From NCBI GenBank assembly GCA_001794945.1, contig MGMJ01000053.1, positions 44,484 to 83,779 of the forward strand: a stretch of DNA of 39,296 nucleotides. The letters run 5' to 3'. The position numbers and the translations under genes were made by a program. The notes beneath the pieces were generated by a model. The model saw only the letters and a program-made list of their open reading frames with translations. It had not been told where the DNA came from and made no database searches. Below, one piece after another: positions 23,624 to 33,893 of this stretch (the stretch's first letter is position 1; each line of letters opens with the position of its first letter). This DNA is from Chloroflexi bacterium GWC2_73_18 (GTDB taxonomy: Bacteria; Chloroflexota; Limnocylindria; Limnocylindrales; CSP1-4).

Positions 23624-23629
23624 TAGAAT
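23624..23629 (+). promoter_or_regulatory. -10-like TAGAAT before permease gene
   Basis: TAGAAT lies nine bases before the permease GTG at 23639, just past the 14-bp hairpin. It could provide an internal, nearly leaderless promoter for the permease and ATPase genes. No clear -35 is visible. Confidence 0.35.
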
Positions 23630-23638
23630 GAGCGCGCC

Positions 23639-24736
23639 GTGATCCGCTACATCGTTCGCAGGCTGCTCGAAGCGATCCCGGTCGTCATCCTGACCTCGGT
23701 CCTCATCTACGGCATCCTGCTCATCGCGCCGGGCGGACCGACCGCCCGCTTCGCCCAGAACCCGCGCATCACTGGCGAGCAGATCGCCGCTTTCAAGCAC
23801 CGCTGGGGCCTCGACCAGCCGATCCCGATCCAGTACTGCCGCTGGGCCGGGATCTGCAATCCGGACGGCGAGGGCCTCGGCATCTTCATCAGCAACAAGG
23901 GGTTGCCGAACATCCTCCCCGAGGCGCTCGGCGGCGGCGACAACGGCATGCTCCACGGCGACTTCGGTTTTTCCATCGTCGACGGTCGCCCGGTCACCAG
24001 CGTCATCTCCGAGCGGGTCGTGCCGACGCTGATCCTGGCCGGCACCGCCTGGCTCCTCTGGGTCGTGATCGCCTTCCTCACCGGCGTCTACGCCGCGGTG
24101 CGACGGTACGGACTCTTCGACTCGGCGCTCACCGTCTTCAACTACGTCGGCTTCTCGCTGCCGACCTTCTGGCTCGGCATCATGCTGATCGCCGTCTTCG
24201 CCAGCCAGCTCAGGATCTTCCCGGCGAGCGGGATGTGGGACACGCGGACGGTGCCGGCCTTCGGCACGGACCGCTACTGGACGCTCCTGGGCGAGGACCC
24301 GGGGTACGTCCTGACCGACCTGCTGCGGCACCTGGTCCTGCCGGTGATCACGCTCATCGTGGTCAGCATCGCCGGCGACTCGCGCTTCGTCCGCTCGTCG
24401 ATGCTCGACGCACTCAACCAGGACTACGTCCGGACCGCCCGCGCCAAGGGCGTGCCCGAGTGGCGGGTCGTCACGAAGCACGCGCTGCGCAACGCGCTGC
24501 TGCCGGTCGTCACCAACCTGGGCCTCGAGATCCCCTTCCTCTTCACCGGCGCGATCGCCACGGAGACGATCTTCAGCTGGCCGGGGATGGGCCGCGCCTT
24601 CATCCAGGCGACCAACAACTACGACTACCCGGTGCTGATGGGGATCCTGGTTATCACCGCCATCATCGTGATTAGCGCCAACCTGCTCGCGGACATCCTC
24701 TACGCCGTGGTCGACCCGAGGATCAGCTATGGCTGA
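23639..24736 (+). CDS. Oligopeptide ABC transporter permease, DppB type (system 1)
   Basis: 365 residues with six membrane helices. The N-terminal helix IVRRLLEAIPVVILTSVLIY is typical of DppB/OppB. The EAA-type coupling segment reads [29 protein letters not shown] periplasmic loop of some 60 residues between helices 1 and 2 is slightly enlarged (includes QYCRWAGIC). The GTG has no ribosome site but a TAGAAT box nine bases upstream. The gene overlaps the next permease by 8 bp. Confidence 0.94.
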   Translation: MIRYIVRRLLEAIPVVILTSVLIYGILLIAPGGPTARFAQNPRITGEQIAAFKHRWGLDQPIPIQYCRWAGICNPDGEGLGIFISNKGLPNILPEALGGGDNGMLHGDFGFSIVDGRPVTSVISERVVPTLILAGTAWLLWVVIAFLTGVYAAVRRYGLFDSALTVFNYVGFSLPTFWLGIMLIAVFASQLRIFPASGMWDTRTVPAFGTDRYWTLLGEDPGYVLTDLLRHLVLPVITLIVVSIAGDSRFVRSSMLDALNQDYVRTARAKGVPEWRVVTKHALRNALLPVVTNLGLEIPFLFTGAIATETIFSWPGMGRAFIQATNNYDYPVLMGILVITAIIVISANLLADILYAVVDPRISYG

Positions 24737-25709
24737 GCGTACCGTCGCCGTCACCGCCGACCTGACGCCGGCCGAACTCGAGCAGCTCCTCCTGGAGCGT
24801 CCCGACTACGAGGTCCAGCTCGAGTCGCTCAACCAGTGGCAGCTCGCCTGGCGCCGCTTCCGGCGCCACCGGCTGGCGCTCGCAGGCGCGGCGCTCTTCC
24901 TGGCCCTGGTGGCGATCGCCATCATCGGACCCTTCTTCGTCCACTACGACTACTACGAGATCCCGCACCCCGACGAGCTCGTCTACGCCGGCCGGCCGCC
25001 GTCGTGGATCAGCGGCGACTGGGACCCCCCGCTGCTGATGGGCGAGACCGCGCGGCTGCAGCGCGACATCCTGGGGCTGGTCGTCAACGGGGCACGGCTC
25101 TCGCTCGTGATCGGCGTGGGGGCGACGATCATCTCGGTGGTCATCGGCGCCGTCTGGGGCGGCGTCGCCGGTTACTTCGGCGGCTGGCTCGACTCGGTCA
25201 TGATGCGGATCGTCGACAGCCTGCTCACGCTGCCGATCCTCTTCCTGATCCTCGTCGCCGGGAAGTTCCTGGGCCGCGGCGACTGGCCCTCGGTGATGCT
25301 GATCTTCGGGCTCTTCGGCTGGCTCGGCCTCTCGCGCCTGGTGCGCAGCCTCTTCCTGAGCCTGCGCGAGGAGGACTTCGTCGACGCGGCACGCGCCGTC
25401 GGCGTCTCCGACGGGCGGATCATCCTGCGCCACATCCTCCCCAACACGCTCTCCCCGATCATCGTGGCGGCGACGCTGAGCGTGGCGGGTGTGATCATCG
25501 GCGAGGCGTTCGTCAGCTTCCTCGGCTTCGGGGTCGACATCACCCAGCCGACGTGGGGAAACGTCCTGACCAGCTCGCTCGACTTCCTGCAGCAGGGCAA
25601 CTGGTGGTGGGCGTTCTTCCCCGGCTTTGCCATCGTGCTGACCGTGCTCGGCATCAACTTCATGGGCGACGGGCTCCGGGACGCGCTCGATCCTCGGGCG
25701 CGCATATGA
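24729..25709 (+). CDS. Oligopeptide ABC transporter permease, DppC type (system 1)
   Basis: 326 residues. A hydrophilic N-terminal extension of about 50 residues precedes the first helix ([19 protein letters not shown]). The DppC-like core follows, with coupling segment [24 protein letters not shown] and [11 protein letters not shown]. It pairs with the DppB-type protein to form the channel. It overlaps the ATPase gene by 4 bp (ATGA). Confidence 0.94.
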   Translation: MAERTVAVTADLTPAELEQLLLERPDYEVQLESLNQWQLAWRRFRRHRLALAGAALFLALVAIAIIGPFFVHYDYYEIPHPDELVYAGRPPSWISGDWDPPLLMGETARLQRDILGLVVNGARLSLVIGVGATIISVVIGAVWGGVAGYFGGWLDSVMMRIVDSLLTLPILFLILVAGKFLGRGDWPSVMLIFGLFGWLGLSRLVRSLFLSLREEDFVDAARAVGVSDGRIILRHILPNTLSPIIVAATLSVAGVIIGEAFVSFLGFGVDITQPTWGNVLTSSLDFLQQGNWWWAFFPGFAIVLTVLGINFMGDGLRDALDPRARI

Positions 25710-26797
25710 CGAGCGTCCTGGCGTCCGCCCAGGGCGGCACCCGCGCCGACGACGTCGTCCTCGACGTGCGCGACCTGCGCACCTACTTCCACGTCATGGA
25801 CGGGACCGTGCGCGCCGTCGACGGCGTCGACTTCCAGATCCGCCGTAGCGGGCGTCTCGCCCTCGTCGGCGAGTCCGGTTGCGGCAAGAGCGTCACCGCG
25901 CTGACGATCATGCGCCTGATCGACCAACCGCCCGGTGAGATCGCCAGCGGCGAGGTCTGGTTCGACGGTCGCGACCTGCTGACCCTCCCGGCGGACCAGA
26001 TGCGGGCCGTGCGCGGCGGCGAGATCGCCATGATCTTCCAGGAGCCGATGACCAGCCTCAATCCGGTCCTCACCGTGGGCGACCAGATCGGCGAGGCGGT
26101 CAAGCTCCACCAGCACCTCCGCGACCGCGAGGCGTTCGAGGCCGCCGTGCAGGCGCTTAGGGACGTCGGCGTGCCGGCGCCCGAGCGGCGCGTCAAGCAG
26201 TACCCCCACGAGCTCTCGGGCGGGATGCGCCAGCGCGTCATGATCGCCATGGCCCTCAGCTGCCGCCCCAAGCTGCTGATCGCCGACGAGCCGACGACCG
26301 CCCTCGACGTCACCATCCAGCGCCAGATCCTGGAGCTGATCAAGGAGATCCAGGAACGAACCGGCACGGCGCTCCTGCTCATCACCCACGACCTCGGCGT
26401 CGTCGCCGAGACGGTCGACGAGGTGGTCGTCATGTACGCCGGGCGCATCGTCGAGACCGGCACGGTGGAGGAGGTGCTGCTCGAACCACGGCACCCTTAC
26501 ACGCGCGGACTCCTCTCCTCGATCCCGTCGAGGGGAAAGCGCGGGCAGCGACTGAGCGTCATCAAGGGCGTCGTCCCCAATCCCTTCCGCATGCCGCCCG
26601 GCTGCAAGTTCGAGCCGCGCTGCCCCTACGCCTGGGAGACGAGCGTCCAGGGGGAGCCGACGTGCGCCCAGAATGAGCCCGAGCTCCTCTCGCTCGGCGA
26701 CGGGCGCGCCTCGCGCTGCTGGCTGCACGACCCGCGCTTCACCGGGCGCCTGCGCGACTACGAGCGGCCCACCGCCGGCGCGGAGGAGGCGCGATGA
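25706..26797 (+). CDS. Oligopeptide ABC transporter ATPase, DppD type (system 1)
   Basis: 363 residues. Walker A is GESGCGKS, the signature LSGGMRQR, and Walker [13 protein letters not shown], followed by the H-loop LLITHDLG. The C-terminal oligopeptide-transporter extension carries four cysteines ([10 protein letters not shown], then two more), an arrangement linked in this family to an Fe-S cluster. I chose the ATG at 25706, which overlaps the previous stop (ATGA), over far upstream in-frame codons. It works as a heterodimer with the DppF-type ATPase next door. Confidence 0.95.
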   Translation: MTSVLASAQGGTRADDVVLDVRDLRTYFHVMDGTVRAVDGVDFQIRRSGRLALVGESGCGKSVTALTIMRLIDQPPGEIASGEVWFDGRDLLTLPADQMRAVRGGEIAMIFQEPMTSLNPVLTVGDQIGEAVKLHQHLRDREAFEAAVQALRDVGVPAPERRVKQYPHELSGGMRQRVMIAMALSCRPKLLIADEPTTALDVTIQRQILELIKEIQERTGTALLLITHDLGVVAETVDEVVVMYAGRIVETGTVEEVLLEPRHPYTRGLLSSIPSRGKRGQRLSVIKGVVPNPFRMPPGCKFEPRCPYAWETSVQGEPTCAQNEPELLSLGDGRASRCWLHDPRFTGRLRDYERPTAGAEEAR

Positions 26798-27936
26798 GCG
26801 GTCCGGACGGCGGAGCCGCGGGCGGCGGACCCGGCGAGGCCGGGAACGGCGTCCCGATCGTCGAGATCGAGGATCTCAAGACCTACTTCCCGATCCGGAC
26901 CGGGATCCTTCGTCGCCTCGCCGGCTACGTCCGTGCCGTCGACGGCGTCAGCTTCGAGATCCGCCGCGGCGAGGTCTTCGGCCTGGTGGGCGAATCGGGC
27001 TGCGGCAAGACCACGCTCGGCCGGACGCTGCTCCGCCTCCAGCGGCCGACCGGCGGAGTCGCTCGGCTCGAGGGACGGAATGTCCTCGAGTTCCGCGGGC
27101 GGGACCTCAGGAAGATGCGGCGGCGGATGCAGATCATCTTCCAGGACCCGGTCGGCAGCCTCAACCCGCGCATGCCGGTGAGCGACATCATCGGCGAAGG
27201 GCTCCTTGCCCAGGCCGACGTGGAGAACCGCTGGGGCGAGCGCAAGGTGCGCGACAAGCGGGTCGGCGACTACCTCGAGGAGGTCGGGCTCCGCCGCGAC
27301 TACGCCCGCCGCTACCCCCACGAGTTCAGCGGCGGCCAGCGACAGCGGATCGGCATCGCCCGGGCGCTCGCCCTCGACCCAGAGTTCATCTTCGCCGACG
27401 AGCCGGTCTCCGCCCTCGACGTCTCGATCCAGTCGCAGATCCTCAACCTGCTGCTCGACCTGCGCGACCGCCACGACCTCACCTACCTCTTCGTGGCGCA
27501 CAACCTGTCGGTCATCCAGTACATCAGTGACCGGGTCGGGGTGATGTACCTGGGCAAGCTGGTGGAGCTGTCGCCGGTAGCGGAGCTCTACGCCAACCCG
27601 CGACACCCCTACACCATCGCCCTCCTCTCGGCGGTGCCCGACCCGGACCCGCGCGTCCGCAAGAAGCGGATCGTGCTGACCGGCGACGTGCCCAGCCCCG
27701 CCGCCCCGCCGCCCGGCTGCCGCTTCCACACCCGCTGCTGGCTGCGGGAGCAGCTTGGCGACCCCGAGGAGTGTGCGACAATCGACCCGCCGTTCAGGGA
27801 GATCGGCGGCGGCCACCGCGTCGCCTGCCACTTCGCCGAGAGGATCCGCGAAGAGGTTTCGACGGCGGCGGTGATCGGCGTGGAGGAGCCGCCGGGAGTC
27901 CCGGGAGGAGCGGACCCCATTTCACAGGCGTCCTGA
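26794..27936 (+). CDS. Oligopeptide ABC transporter ATPase, DppF type (system 1)
   Basis: 380 residues. Walker A GESGCGKT, signature FSGGQRQR and Walker [13 protein letters not shown] are intact. The Q-loop region reads [16 protein letters not shown], characteristic of the DppF half. The C-terminal cysteine extension ([13 protein letters not shown], then EECA and VACHFAE) is present. A short acidic, Gly-rich tail follows. It ends system 1; the lipoprotein of system 2 begins 80 bp later. Confidence 0.95.
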   Translation: MSGPDGGAAGGGPGEAGNGVPIVEIEDLKTYFPIRTGILRRLAGYVRAVDGVSFEIRRGEVFGLVGESGCGKTTLGRTLLRLQRPTGGVARLEGRNVLEFRGRDLRKMRRRMQIIFQDPVGSLNPRMPVSDIIGEGLLAQADVENRWGERKVRDKRVGDYLEEVGLRRDYARRYPHEFSGGQRQRIGIARALALDPEFIFADEPVSALDVSIQSQILNLLLDLRDRHDLTYLFVAHNLSVIQYISDRVGVMYLGKLVELSPVAELYANPRHPYTIALLSAVPDPDPRVRKKRIVLTGDVPSPAAPPPGCRFHTRCWLREQLGDPEECATIDPPFREIGGGHRVACHFAERIREEVSTAAVIGVEEPPGVPGGADPISQAS

Positions 27937-27978
27937 GGAGATCACGAGACCGGCCCGGGCAGCGGCCCGCACCGTAGC

Positions 27979-28000
27979 CCCGATCGGAACAACGATCGGG
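27979..28000. promoter_or_regulatory. Inverted repeat upstream of lipoprotein gene 2
   Basis: CCCGATCG and CGATCGGG (8-bp arms) flank GAACAA, ending four bases before the ribosome site AGGAGGAGG. It may be an operator, a leader hairpin that affects translation, or the end of system 1 transcription. Confidence 0.45.
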
Positions 28001-28016
28001 AACAGGAGGAGGATCG

Positions 28017-29753
28017 ATGCAGAAACCGAGACTGCTGGCCGTGGCCTTCGCCGCGGCCCTCGTCTTCAGCGCCTGCCAGGCACAGGCGACACCGACACCG
28101 ACGGCGCAGCCGACGCCGACGCCCCCGCCCGGCGAGACGGCCGGCCCCACTCCGACCGCGGCGCCGACGCCGACGCCCAGCGGCGGCCCGGTGAGCGGCG
28201 GGACCCTCATCTTCGGCGCCTCGTCCGATCCGGCCACGCTCGACGTGGTGCAGATCCAGGACGGCGAGTCGTTCCGCATCGCCCAGCAGATCTACGACAC
28301 GCTGCTGCGCCTCAAGCCCGGCAGCGCATCGGAGCTCGAGTCCGGTCTGGCCAAGACCTGGGACGTGACGGACGGCGGCACGACGATCGTCTTCCACCTC
28401 GAGGAGGGCGTGAAGTTCCACGACGGGACGCCGGCCGACGCCGAGGCCATCGCCTTCAACGTCAACCGCTGGAAGAACATGCCCGAGGAGCTGCAGGGCC
28501 TGCAGTACTACCCGGGCGCCGTCTTCGGCGGCTTCGGCGACGACTCGAACATCATCTCGGCCGAGGCGACCGGCGACCTCGACGTCACGATGAAGCTGAA
28601 GAACCCGCGGTCGGACATCCTGCTCGCCATGACCCTCATCCCGTTCGGGATCCAGAGTCCCAAGGCGCTCACTGACCACGAGGCCGACAAGGCCGACAGC
28701 GACTACTGGCAGACCGCCCCGACGGGGACCGGTCCCTTCAAGTTCGAGGGCGACTTCGTCGCCGGCGACCACTACACCATCGTGCGCAACGACGACTACT
28801 GGGACGAGATGCATCCCGCCTACCTCGACGAGGTCGTCTTCAAGCCGATCGCCGACGGCACCCAGCGCGTCGCCGCGCTGCAGGCGGGCACGGTCGACAT
28901 CATCGACCAGGTCGATCCCAACCTGATCCCCCAGATCGACGGCGACGCCAACCTCCAGCGGCTCAACCGGACGCCGATGAACTCCGGCTGGATCGGCTTC
29001 AACCAGCGGCAGGAGCCGTTCGACGATCTCGACGTCCGCATGGCGGTCGCCTACGCGATCGACAAGCAGGCGATCGTCGACGCCTTCTTCCCCGGCGTCG
29101 GCCAGCCGGCCGACTCCGACATGTTCCCCTCGTTCGCGGCCTACGAGCCGGGCGCGTTCCCCGGCGAGTACAACACGGCCAAGGCGAAGGAGCTGCTCGA
29201 GGGATCGAGCTGCCCGCCGCCGTGCGCCATCGACTTCTGGTACCCGGACGAGGTCTCGCGCCCGTACATGGTCGACCCCAAGGGCGAGTTCGAGGCGATG
29301 CGGCCCATGCTCGAGGCGGCCGGCTTCGCGGTGACGCCGCAGCACAAGCCGTGGCGGCAGGGATACCTGACCGACGAGGCGAACGGCGCCTACGGGCTCT
29401 TCCTGATCGGCTGGATCTACGACTACGGCGACCCGGCCAACGGGCCGGGCATCTTCTACTCGAAGTCGACGGCCGAATGCGGCGGCGTCGTGCCGACCGG
29501 GCCGATCAACTGCGAGTACGGGCAGGAGAACCAGGCCGCCTACGACCTGATGCAGCAGGCGATCGCCGAGGCCGATCCGGCCAAGGCGACCGACCTCTGG
29601 AAGCAGACGATGAAGATGATCGGGGCGGACCTGCCCAAGGTCCCGCTCGTCTGGACGTTCGGCGTCCTGGCGGCGACCACGCAGGTCAACGGGTACGTTC
29701 CCAGCCCGACCCAGTCGGAGTACTTCAACCTGGTCTGGAAGTCGGCCGACTAG
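28017..29753 (+). CDS. Oligopeptide ABC transporter substrate-binding lipoprotein (system 2)
   Basis: 578 residues, SBP family 5. The signal peptide ends at the lipobox FSAC (C20), followed by a Pro/Thr linker to about residue 58. The binding domain begins GGTLIFGASSDPATLDV and includes FHLEEGVKFHDGTPADAEAI and PTGTGPFKFEGD, closer to classical DppA/OppA proteins than system 1's protein. Ligand specificity is not readable. The ATG has an excellent AGGAGGAGG site. It begins a second complete transporter operon directly after the first, pointing to duplication and divergence. Confidence 0.94.
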   Translation: MQKPRLLAVAFAAALVFSACQAQATPTPTAQPTPTPPPGETAGPTPTAAPTPTPSGGPVSGGTLIFGASSDPATLDVVQIQDGESFRIAQQIYDTLLRLKPGSASELESGLAKTWDVTDGGTTIVFHLEEGVKFHDGTPADAEAIAFNVNRWKNMPEELQGLQYYPGAVFGGFGDDSNIISAEATGDLDVTMKLKNPRSDILLAMTLIPFGIQSPKALTDHEADKADSDYWQTAPTGTGPFKFEGDFVAGDHYTIVRNDDYWDEMHPAYLDEVVFKPIADGTQRVAALQAGTVDIIDQVDPNLIPQIDGDANLQRLNRTPMNSGWIGFNQRQEPFDDLDVRMAVAYAIDKQAIVDAFFPGVGQPADSDMFPSFAAYEPGAFPGEYNTAKAKELLEGSSCPPPCAIDFWYPDEVSRPYMVDPKGEFEAMRPMLEAAGFAVTPQHKPWRQGYLTDEANGAYGLFLIGWIYDYGDPANGPGIFYSKSTAECGGVVPTGPINCEYGQENQAAYDLMQQAIAEADPAKATDLWKQTMKMIGADLPKVPLVWTFGVLAATTQVNGYVPSPTQSEYFNLVWKSAD

Positions 29754-29780
29754 GCCGACCCCGAACCGACAGCGCGACCC

Positions 29781-29812
29781 GGTCCCCGGGGGAGTCCGCT
29801 CCCCCGGGGACC
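29781..29812 (+). terminator. 14-bp perfect hairpin between binding protein and permease (system 2)
   Basis: Arms GGTCCCCGGGGGAG and CTCCCCCGGGGACC pair perfectly around TCCG, a stable UNCG-class tetraloop in RNA. There is no T-run. It has the same arm length, loop length and position as the hairpin in system 1, though the sequences differ. Confidence 0.72.
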
Positions 29813-29843
29813 ACGTGATTGCAGAGGGGACCCGGCGCTCCGC

Positions 29844-30860
29844 ATGCTCAAGTTCATCGTCCGACGCCTCATCATGCTCGCCCCGATCCTGCTCGGGCTC
29901 TCGCTGGTGATGGCGTTCTTCCTCCACCTCCTGCCGGGGACCCCCTGCGCCAACATCCTCGGCGAGCGGGCCACCGCCGCGCAGCTCCAGAAGTGCGAGC
30001 ACAACCTCGGCTACGATCGGCCGCCGATCGTGCAGTGGGCCGACTACGTCGTCAACGCCGTCCAGCTCGACTTCGGCACCTCCTTCAGCGGGGCCCGGCT
30101 GCCGGTCCTGGACGCCTTCCTTCAGCGCTTCCCCGCCACGATCGAACTGACCCTGGCGGCGATGCTCTTCGCCGTAGGCGTGGGTATCCCCCTGGGGATC
30201 GCCGCCGCCAAGCGCCGGCAGTCCCTCCTCGACGGGGCGGCCACCGTCGTCTCGCTGATCGGCATCTCGATCCCGATCTTCTTCCTCGGCCTCATCCTGG
30301 TCTACGTCTTCGGGGTCTGGTTGCACTGGCTCCCGGCCGGCGGGCGTTTCGACCTGCGGGAGTTCGACTTCAAGGGGGCGGGCACCAACTTCCTGCTCTG
30401 GGAGTCGCTCGTGATCGACCGCGACCCGGCCAAGTTCCTCGACGTCGTGGGCCACCTGATCCTGCCTGGCATCACACTGGGGACGATCCCGCTCGCCTTC
30501 GTTATGCGGATCACGCGCTCCGCCGTCATCGAGGTCCTCAACGAGGACTACGTGCGGACGGCACGGGCCAAGGGGCTGTCGGCGCGGCGGATCGACAGCC
30601 GCCACGTGCTCCGCAACGCGCTCCTGCCGGTGGTCACCGTCATCGGGCTGCAGTCCGGGCTCCTCCTCGGCGGCGCCGTGCTGACCGAGACCGTCTACTC
30701 GTGGGGCGGCGTCGGGACCTGGCTCTTCACCGCCGCCGTGGACAAGGACTACGCGGTGATCCAGAGCGGAACGCTCCTCCTGGCGAGCGTCTTCGTCCTC
30801 GTCAACCTGGCGGTGGACGTCTCGTACGCCTTCCTCAACCCGCGCATCCGGTACGCGTAG
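29844..30860 (+). CDS. Oligopeptide ABC transporter permease, DppB type (system 2)
   Basis: 338 residues with six membrane helices, starting [20 protein letters not shown]. The coupling segment [29 protein letters not shown] is nearly the same as in system 1. The loop between helices 1 and 2 is of usual size ([20 protein letters not shown]). The ATG at 29844 is preceded by GAGGGGA at a slightly long distance. The following permease starts two bases after the stop. Confidence 0.95.
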   Translation: MLKFIVRRLIMLAPILLGLSLVMAFFLHLLPGTPCANILGERATAAQLQKCEHNLGYDRPPIVQWADYVVNAVQLDFGTSFSGARLPVLDAFLQRFPATIELTLAAMLFAVGVGIPLGIAAAKRRQSLLDGAATVVSLIGISIPIFFLGLILVYVFGVWLHWLPAGGRFDLREFDFKGAGTNFLLWESLVIDRDPAKFLDVVGHLILPGITLGTIPLAFVMRITRSAVIEVLNEDYVRTARAKGLSARRIDSRHVLRNALLPVVTVIGLQSGLLLGGAVLTETVYSWGGVGTWLFTAAVDKDYAVIQSGTLLLASVFVLVNLAVDVSYAFLNPRIRYA

Positions 30861-30862
30861 CG

Positions 30863-31756
30863 ATGAGCATCGCCCAGCTCGAGATGCCGGCCCAGAGCGC
30901 GATCGTCAGCCGCGGGTTGTGGCGGGATGCGGCGCGTCGCCTGAGGCGCAACCGCGCCGGCATGGTCGGCCTCGTCCTGATCGCCCTCTTCGTCTTCGTG
31001 GCGATCGCGGCGCCGCTGATCGCACCCTACGGACCCAACGTCGGCCGGATCCAGGACAAGTTCCTGCCGCCCAGCCCCGAACACCTCCTGGGGACCGATC
31101 TGCAGGGCCGGGACCTGCTGTCCCGGATCCTCTTCGGGGCCCGCTCCTCGCTCTACGTGGGGCTCCTGTCGGTGTCGATCGGCTTCGGCGTCGGAGTCAC
31201 CTACGGCGCCCTGGCCGGTTTCATCGGCGGCTGGATCGACTTCTGGGCGATGCGCTTCGTGGACATCGTGCTCGCGATGCCCGGGCTGCTGCTCACCATC
31301 GCCATCGTCGTCTGGCTCGGCCCCGGCCTCGATCGGATCGCCTTTGCCATCGCGGTCGGCAACATGCCGATCTTCGCGCGAATCGTGCGCTCCAGCATCC
31401 TCGCGCTCAAGGAGAGCGACTTCGTCCTCGCCGCGCGCTCGATGGGCGCCTCGAGCCCGCGGATCCTGCTGGCCCACGTGCTGCCCAACGCCCTGACGCC
31501 GGTCATCGTGCAGGCGACGCTCACCCTGGCGACCGCCATCATCGACGCGGCGGGCCTCCAGTTCCTCGGCTTCGGCGACCAGGACCCCGGGATCCCCGAG
31601 TGGGGCGCCATGCTCACCGACACGTTCCGCTACATCCAGGCGGGCGCCACCTTCACCGCCCTCTTCCCGGGGATGGCGATCGTCATCAGCGTGCTCGGCT
31701 TCAACCTGCTCGGCGACGGGCTGCGCGAGTCGCTCGACCCGCGCCTCAAGCGGTAG
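30863..31756 (+). CDS. Oligopeptide ABC transporter permease, DppC type (system 2)
   Basis: 297 residues, with the short cytoplasmic N terminus usual for DppC. The phrase [21 protein letters not shown] and the coupling segment [24 protein letters not shown] identify the family. The ATG at 30863 directly follows the previous stop. Six hydrophobic helices are visible. The ATPase gene follows after 6 bp. Confidence 0.95.
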   Translation: MSIAQLEMPAQSAIVSRGLWRDAARRLRRNRAGMVGLVLIALFVFVAIAAPLIAPYGPNVGRIQDKFLPPSPEHLLGTDLQGRDLLSRILFGARSSLYVGLLSVSIGFGVGVTYGALAGFIGGWIDFWAMRFVDIVLAMPGLLLTIAIVVWLGPGLDRIAFAIAVGNMPIFARIVRSSILALKESDFVLAARSMGASSPRILLAHVLPNALTPVIVQATLTLATAIIDAAGLQFLGFGDQDPGIPEWGAMLTDTFRYIQAGATFTALFPGMAIVISVLGFNLLGDGLRESLDPRLKR

Positions 31757-31762
31757 GGAGCG

Positions 31763-32815
31763 ATGGTCCTCCTCTCCGTTGCGGACCTCGAGGTCCGCTT
31801 CCACACCGCCGACGCGACGGTCCACGCCGTCAACGGGGTGAGCTTCGAGCTCGAGGAGGGCGAGACGCTCGGGCTGGTGGGCGAGTCGGGCTGTGGCAAG
31901 AGCGTCACCTCGCTGGCGATCATGCGGCTCCTGCCCCAGCCGGCCGGCCGCATCACGGGCGGGACGGTGACCTTCCGCGACGCCATCTTGACGGAGCTTC
32001 CCGAGGACGAGATGCGCGATCTGCGCGGCAAAGAGATCGCCATGGTCTTCCAGGACCCCATGACCAGTCTCAACCCGGTACTGACCGTCGGGGAGCAGCT
32101 GACCGAGACGCTGATGGCGCATCGGCAGATGACGCGCCAGCAGGCGCGCGCCCGAGCCGTCGCGCTGCTCGAGATGGTGGGGATCCCGCGGCCGGCGACC
32201 CGGCTCGGCGCCTACCCGCACCAGTTCAGCGGCGGGATGCGCCAACGGGTCATGATCGCCATGGCGCTCGCGCTCGAGCCCAAGGTCCTCATCGCCGACG
32301 AGCCGACGACCGCCCTGGACGTCACCATCCAGGCCCAGATCCTGGACCTGGTGAGGAACCTGACGGCCGACTTCGGCACCGCCGTCATCCTGATCACCCA
32401 CGACCTGGGCGTGGTGGCCGGGATGACCGGGCGCGTCAACGTGATGTATGCCGGCTTCGTCGTGGAGACCGGGACCACCGCGGAGCTCTTCGCCCATCCG
32501 CGTCACCCCTACACCGTGGGCCTCCTCCGCTCCATCCCACGGCTCGACGACACCCGCCACGAGGATCTCGTCCCGATCGAGGGTCAGCCGCCCGACATGA
32601 CGGTGGCGCCGCGTGGCTGCCCCTTCGCGCCGCGCTGCGCCTGGCGGGAGGAGCGCTGCGTGGCGGAGAACCCGGCGCTCGAGCCGGTCGTGCCGGGGAC
32701 GCCGATCGTCACCACGGGTCCTGGTGCCACCCACCGGGCCGCCTGCTGGTACCCGGCAACGGACGAGGAGGCGCGCCACGGCGCCCCGCTCCGGGCGGCC
32801 GGAGGTGCGGCGTGA
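31763..32815 (+). CDS. Oligopeptide ABC transporter ATPase, DppD type (system 2)
   Basis: 350 residues. Walker A GESGCGKS, signature FSGGMRQR, Walker [13 protein letters not shown] and H-loop LITHDLG are complete. The C-terminal extension has the cysteine set seen in this family ([11 protein letters not shown], then ERCV and AACWYP). It overlaps the DppF-type gene by 4 bp. An AGGGAG site lies before the ATG. Confidence 0.95.
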   Translation: MVLLSVADLEVRFHTADATVHAVNGVSFELEEGETLGLVGESGCGKSVTSLAIMRLLPQPAGRITGGTVTFRDAILTELPEDEMRDLRGKEIAMVFQDPMTSLNPVLTVGEQLTETLMAHRQMTRQQARARAVALLEMVGIPRPATRLGAYPHQFSGGMRQRVMIAMALALEPKVLIADEPTTALDVTIQAQILDLVRNLTADFGTAVILITHDLGVVAGMTGRVNVMYAGFVVETGTTAELFAHPRHPYTVGLLRSIPRLDDTRHEDLVPIEGQPPDMTVAPRGCPFAPRCAWREERCVAENPALEPVVPGTPIVTTGPGATHRAACWYPATDEEARHGAPLRAAGGAA

Positions 32816-33882
32816 GCACGTCGGACGGCGCGCTCCTCCGCGTCGAGGGGCTGAGGGTCTACTTCCCCATCAAGAGCGGGATCATCCTCGAGCGCCACGT
32901 CGGCGACGTGCGCGCGGTGGACGGCGTCGACTTCGAGCTCCGGCGTGGTGAGACGCTCGGGCTGGTCGGCGAATCGGGGTGTGGCAAGACGACGACCGGA
33001 AGGGCGATCGTTCGCCTCTACCGCCCGACCGCCGGCTCGATCCGCTTCGACGGGCAGGAGCTGGCCGGCCTCGAGGGCGAGGCGCTGCGCCGGGTGCGGC
33101 GGCAGATGCAGATGATCTTCCAGGATCCCTTCGCCTCGCTCAACCCGCGGATGACGTTGGGGAGCATCGTCAAGGAGCCGCTCACCATCCACGGGATCGG
33201 GTCGCCGAAGGAGCGCGAGGGGCGGGTCCGCCAGCTGCTCGAGGTGGTCGGGCTGAACCCCGGTTTCGTCAACCGCTACCCTCACGAGTTCTCGGGTGGG
33301 CAGCGTCAGCGGATCGGCGTCGCGCGGGCGCTCGCCGTCCAGCCGGACCTGGTCGTCGCTGACGAGCCGATCAGCGCCCTCGACGTCTCGATCCAGGCGC
33401 AGATCCTCAACCTGCTCGAGCGGTTGCAGGGCGAGTTCGGGCTGACCTACCTCTTCATCGCCCACGACCTCTCGGTGGTGCGCCACATCAGCGACCGCGT
33501 GGCCGTGATGTACGTGGGGCGCATCGCCGAGGTCGCCTCGTCCCGCGACATCTTCCTGGGGCCGCTCCATCCCTACACCGTGGCGCTCCTCTCGGCGATT
33601 CCGATCCCCGACCCGGCCGTCGAAGCCCGTCGGCGGCGGATCATCCTGAAGGGCGACGTGCCGAACCCGGTCGCCCCACCGCCCGGCTGCCGCTTCCACA
33701 CGCGCTGCTGGCTGCGCGGGCGGCTCGGCAACCCGGCCGAGTGCGAGGCGGTCGACCCGCGGGTGCGCGACCTCGCCGCCGGGCACCAGGTCGCCTGCCA
33801 CTTCGCCGAGCAGGTCGACGGCTCGGCCGAACAGCGCCTCGTCACCGGGCGCGGCGCGCCGCCGGCGTCGTCGCCGGCCTGA
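32812..33882 (+). CDS. Oligopeptide ABC transporter ATPase, DppF type (system 2)
   Basis: 356 residues. Walker A GESGCGKT, signature FSGGQRQR, Walker [13 protein letters not shown] and the DppF-type [16 protein letters not shown] are present. The C-terminal cysteine extension ([13 protein letters not shown] and VACHFAE) closely resembles the paralogue in system 1. The GTG at 32812 overlaps the previous stop. It runs convergent to a minus-strand gene with only 11 bp between the stops. Confidence 0.95.
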   Translation: MSTSDGALLRVEGLRVYFPIKSGIILERHVGDVRAVDGVDFELRRGETLGLVGESGCGKTTTGRAIVRLYRPTAGSIRFDGQELAGLEGEALRRVRRQMQMIFQDPFASLNPRMTLGSIVKEPLTIHGIGSPKEREGRVRQLLEVVGLNPGFVNRYPHEFSGGQRQRIGVARALAVQPDLVVADEPISALDVSIQAQILNLLERLQGEFGLTYLFIAHDLSVVRHISDRVAVMYVGRIAEVASSRDIFLGPLHPYTVALLSAIPIPDPAVEARRRRIILKGDVPNPVAPPPGCRFHTRCWLRGRLGNPAECEAVDPRVRDLAAGHQVACHFAEQVDGSAEQRLVTGRGAPPASSPA

Positions 33883-33893
33883 CCGGCCGGACG

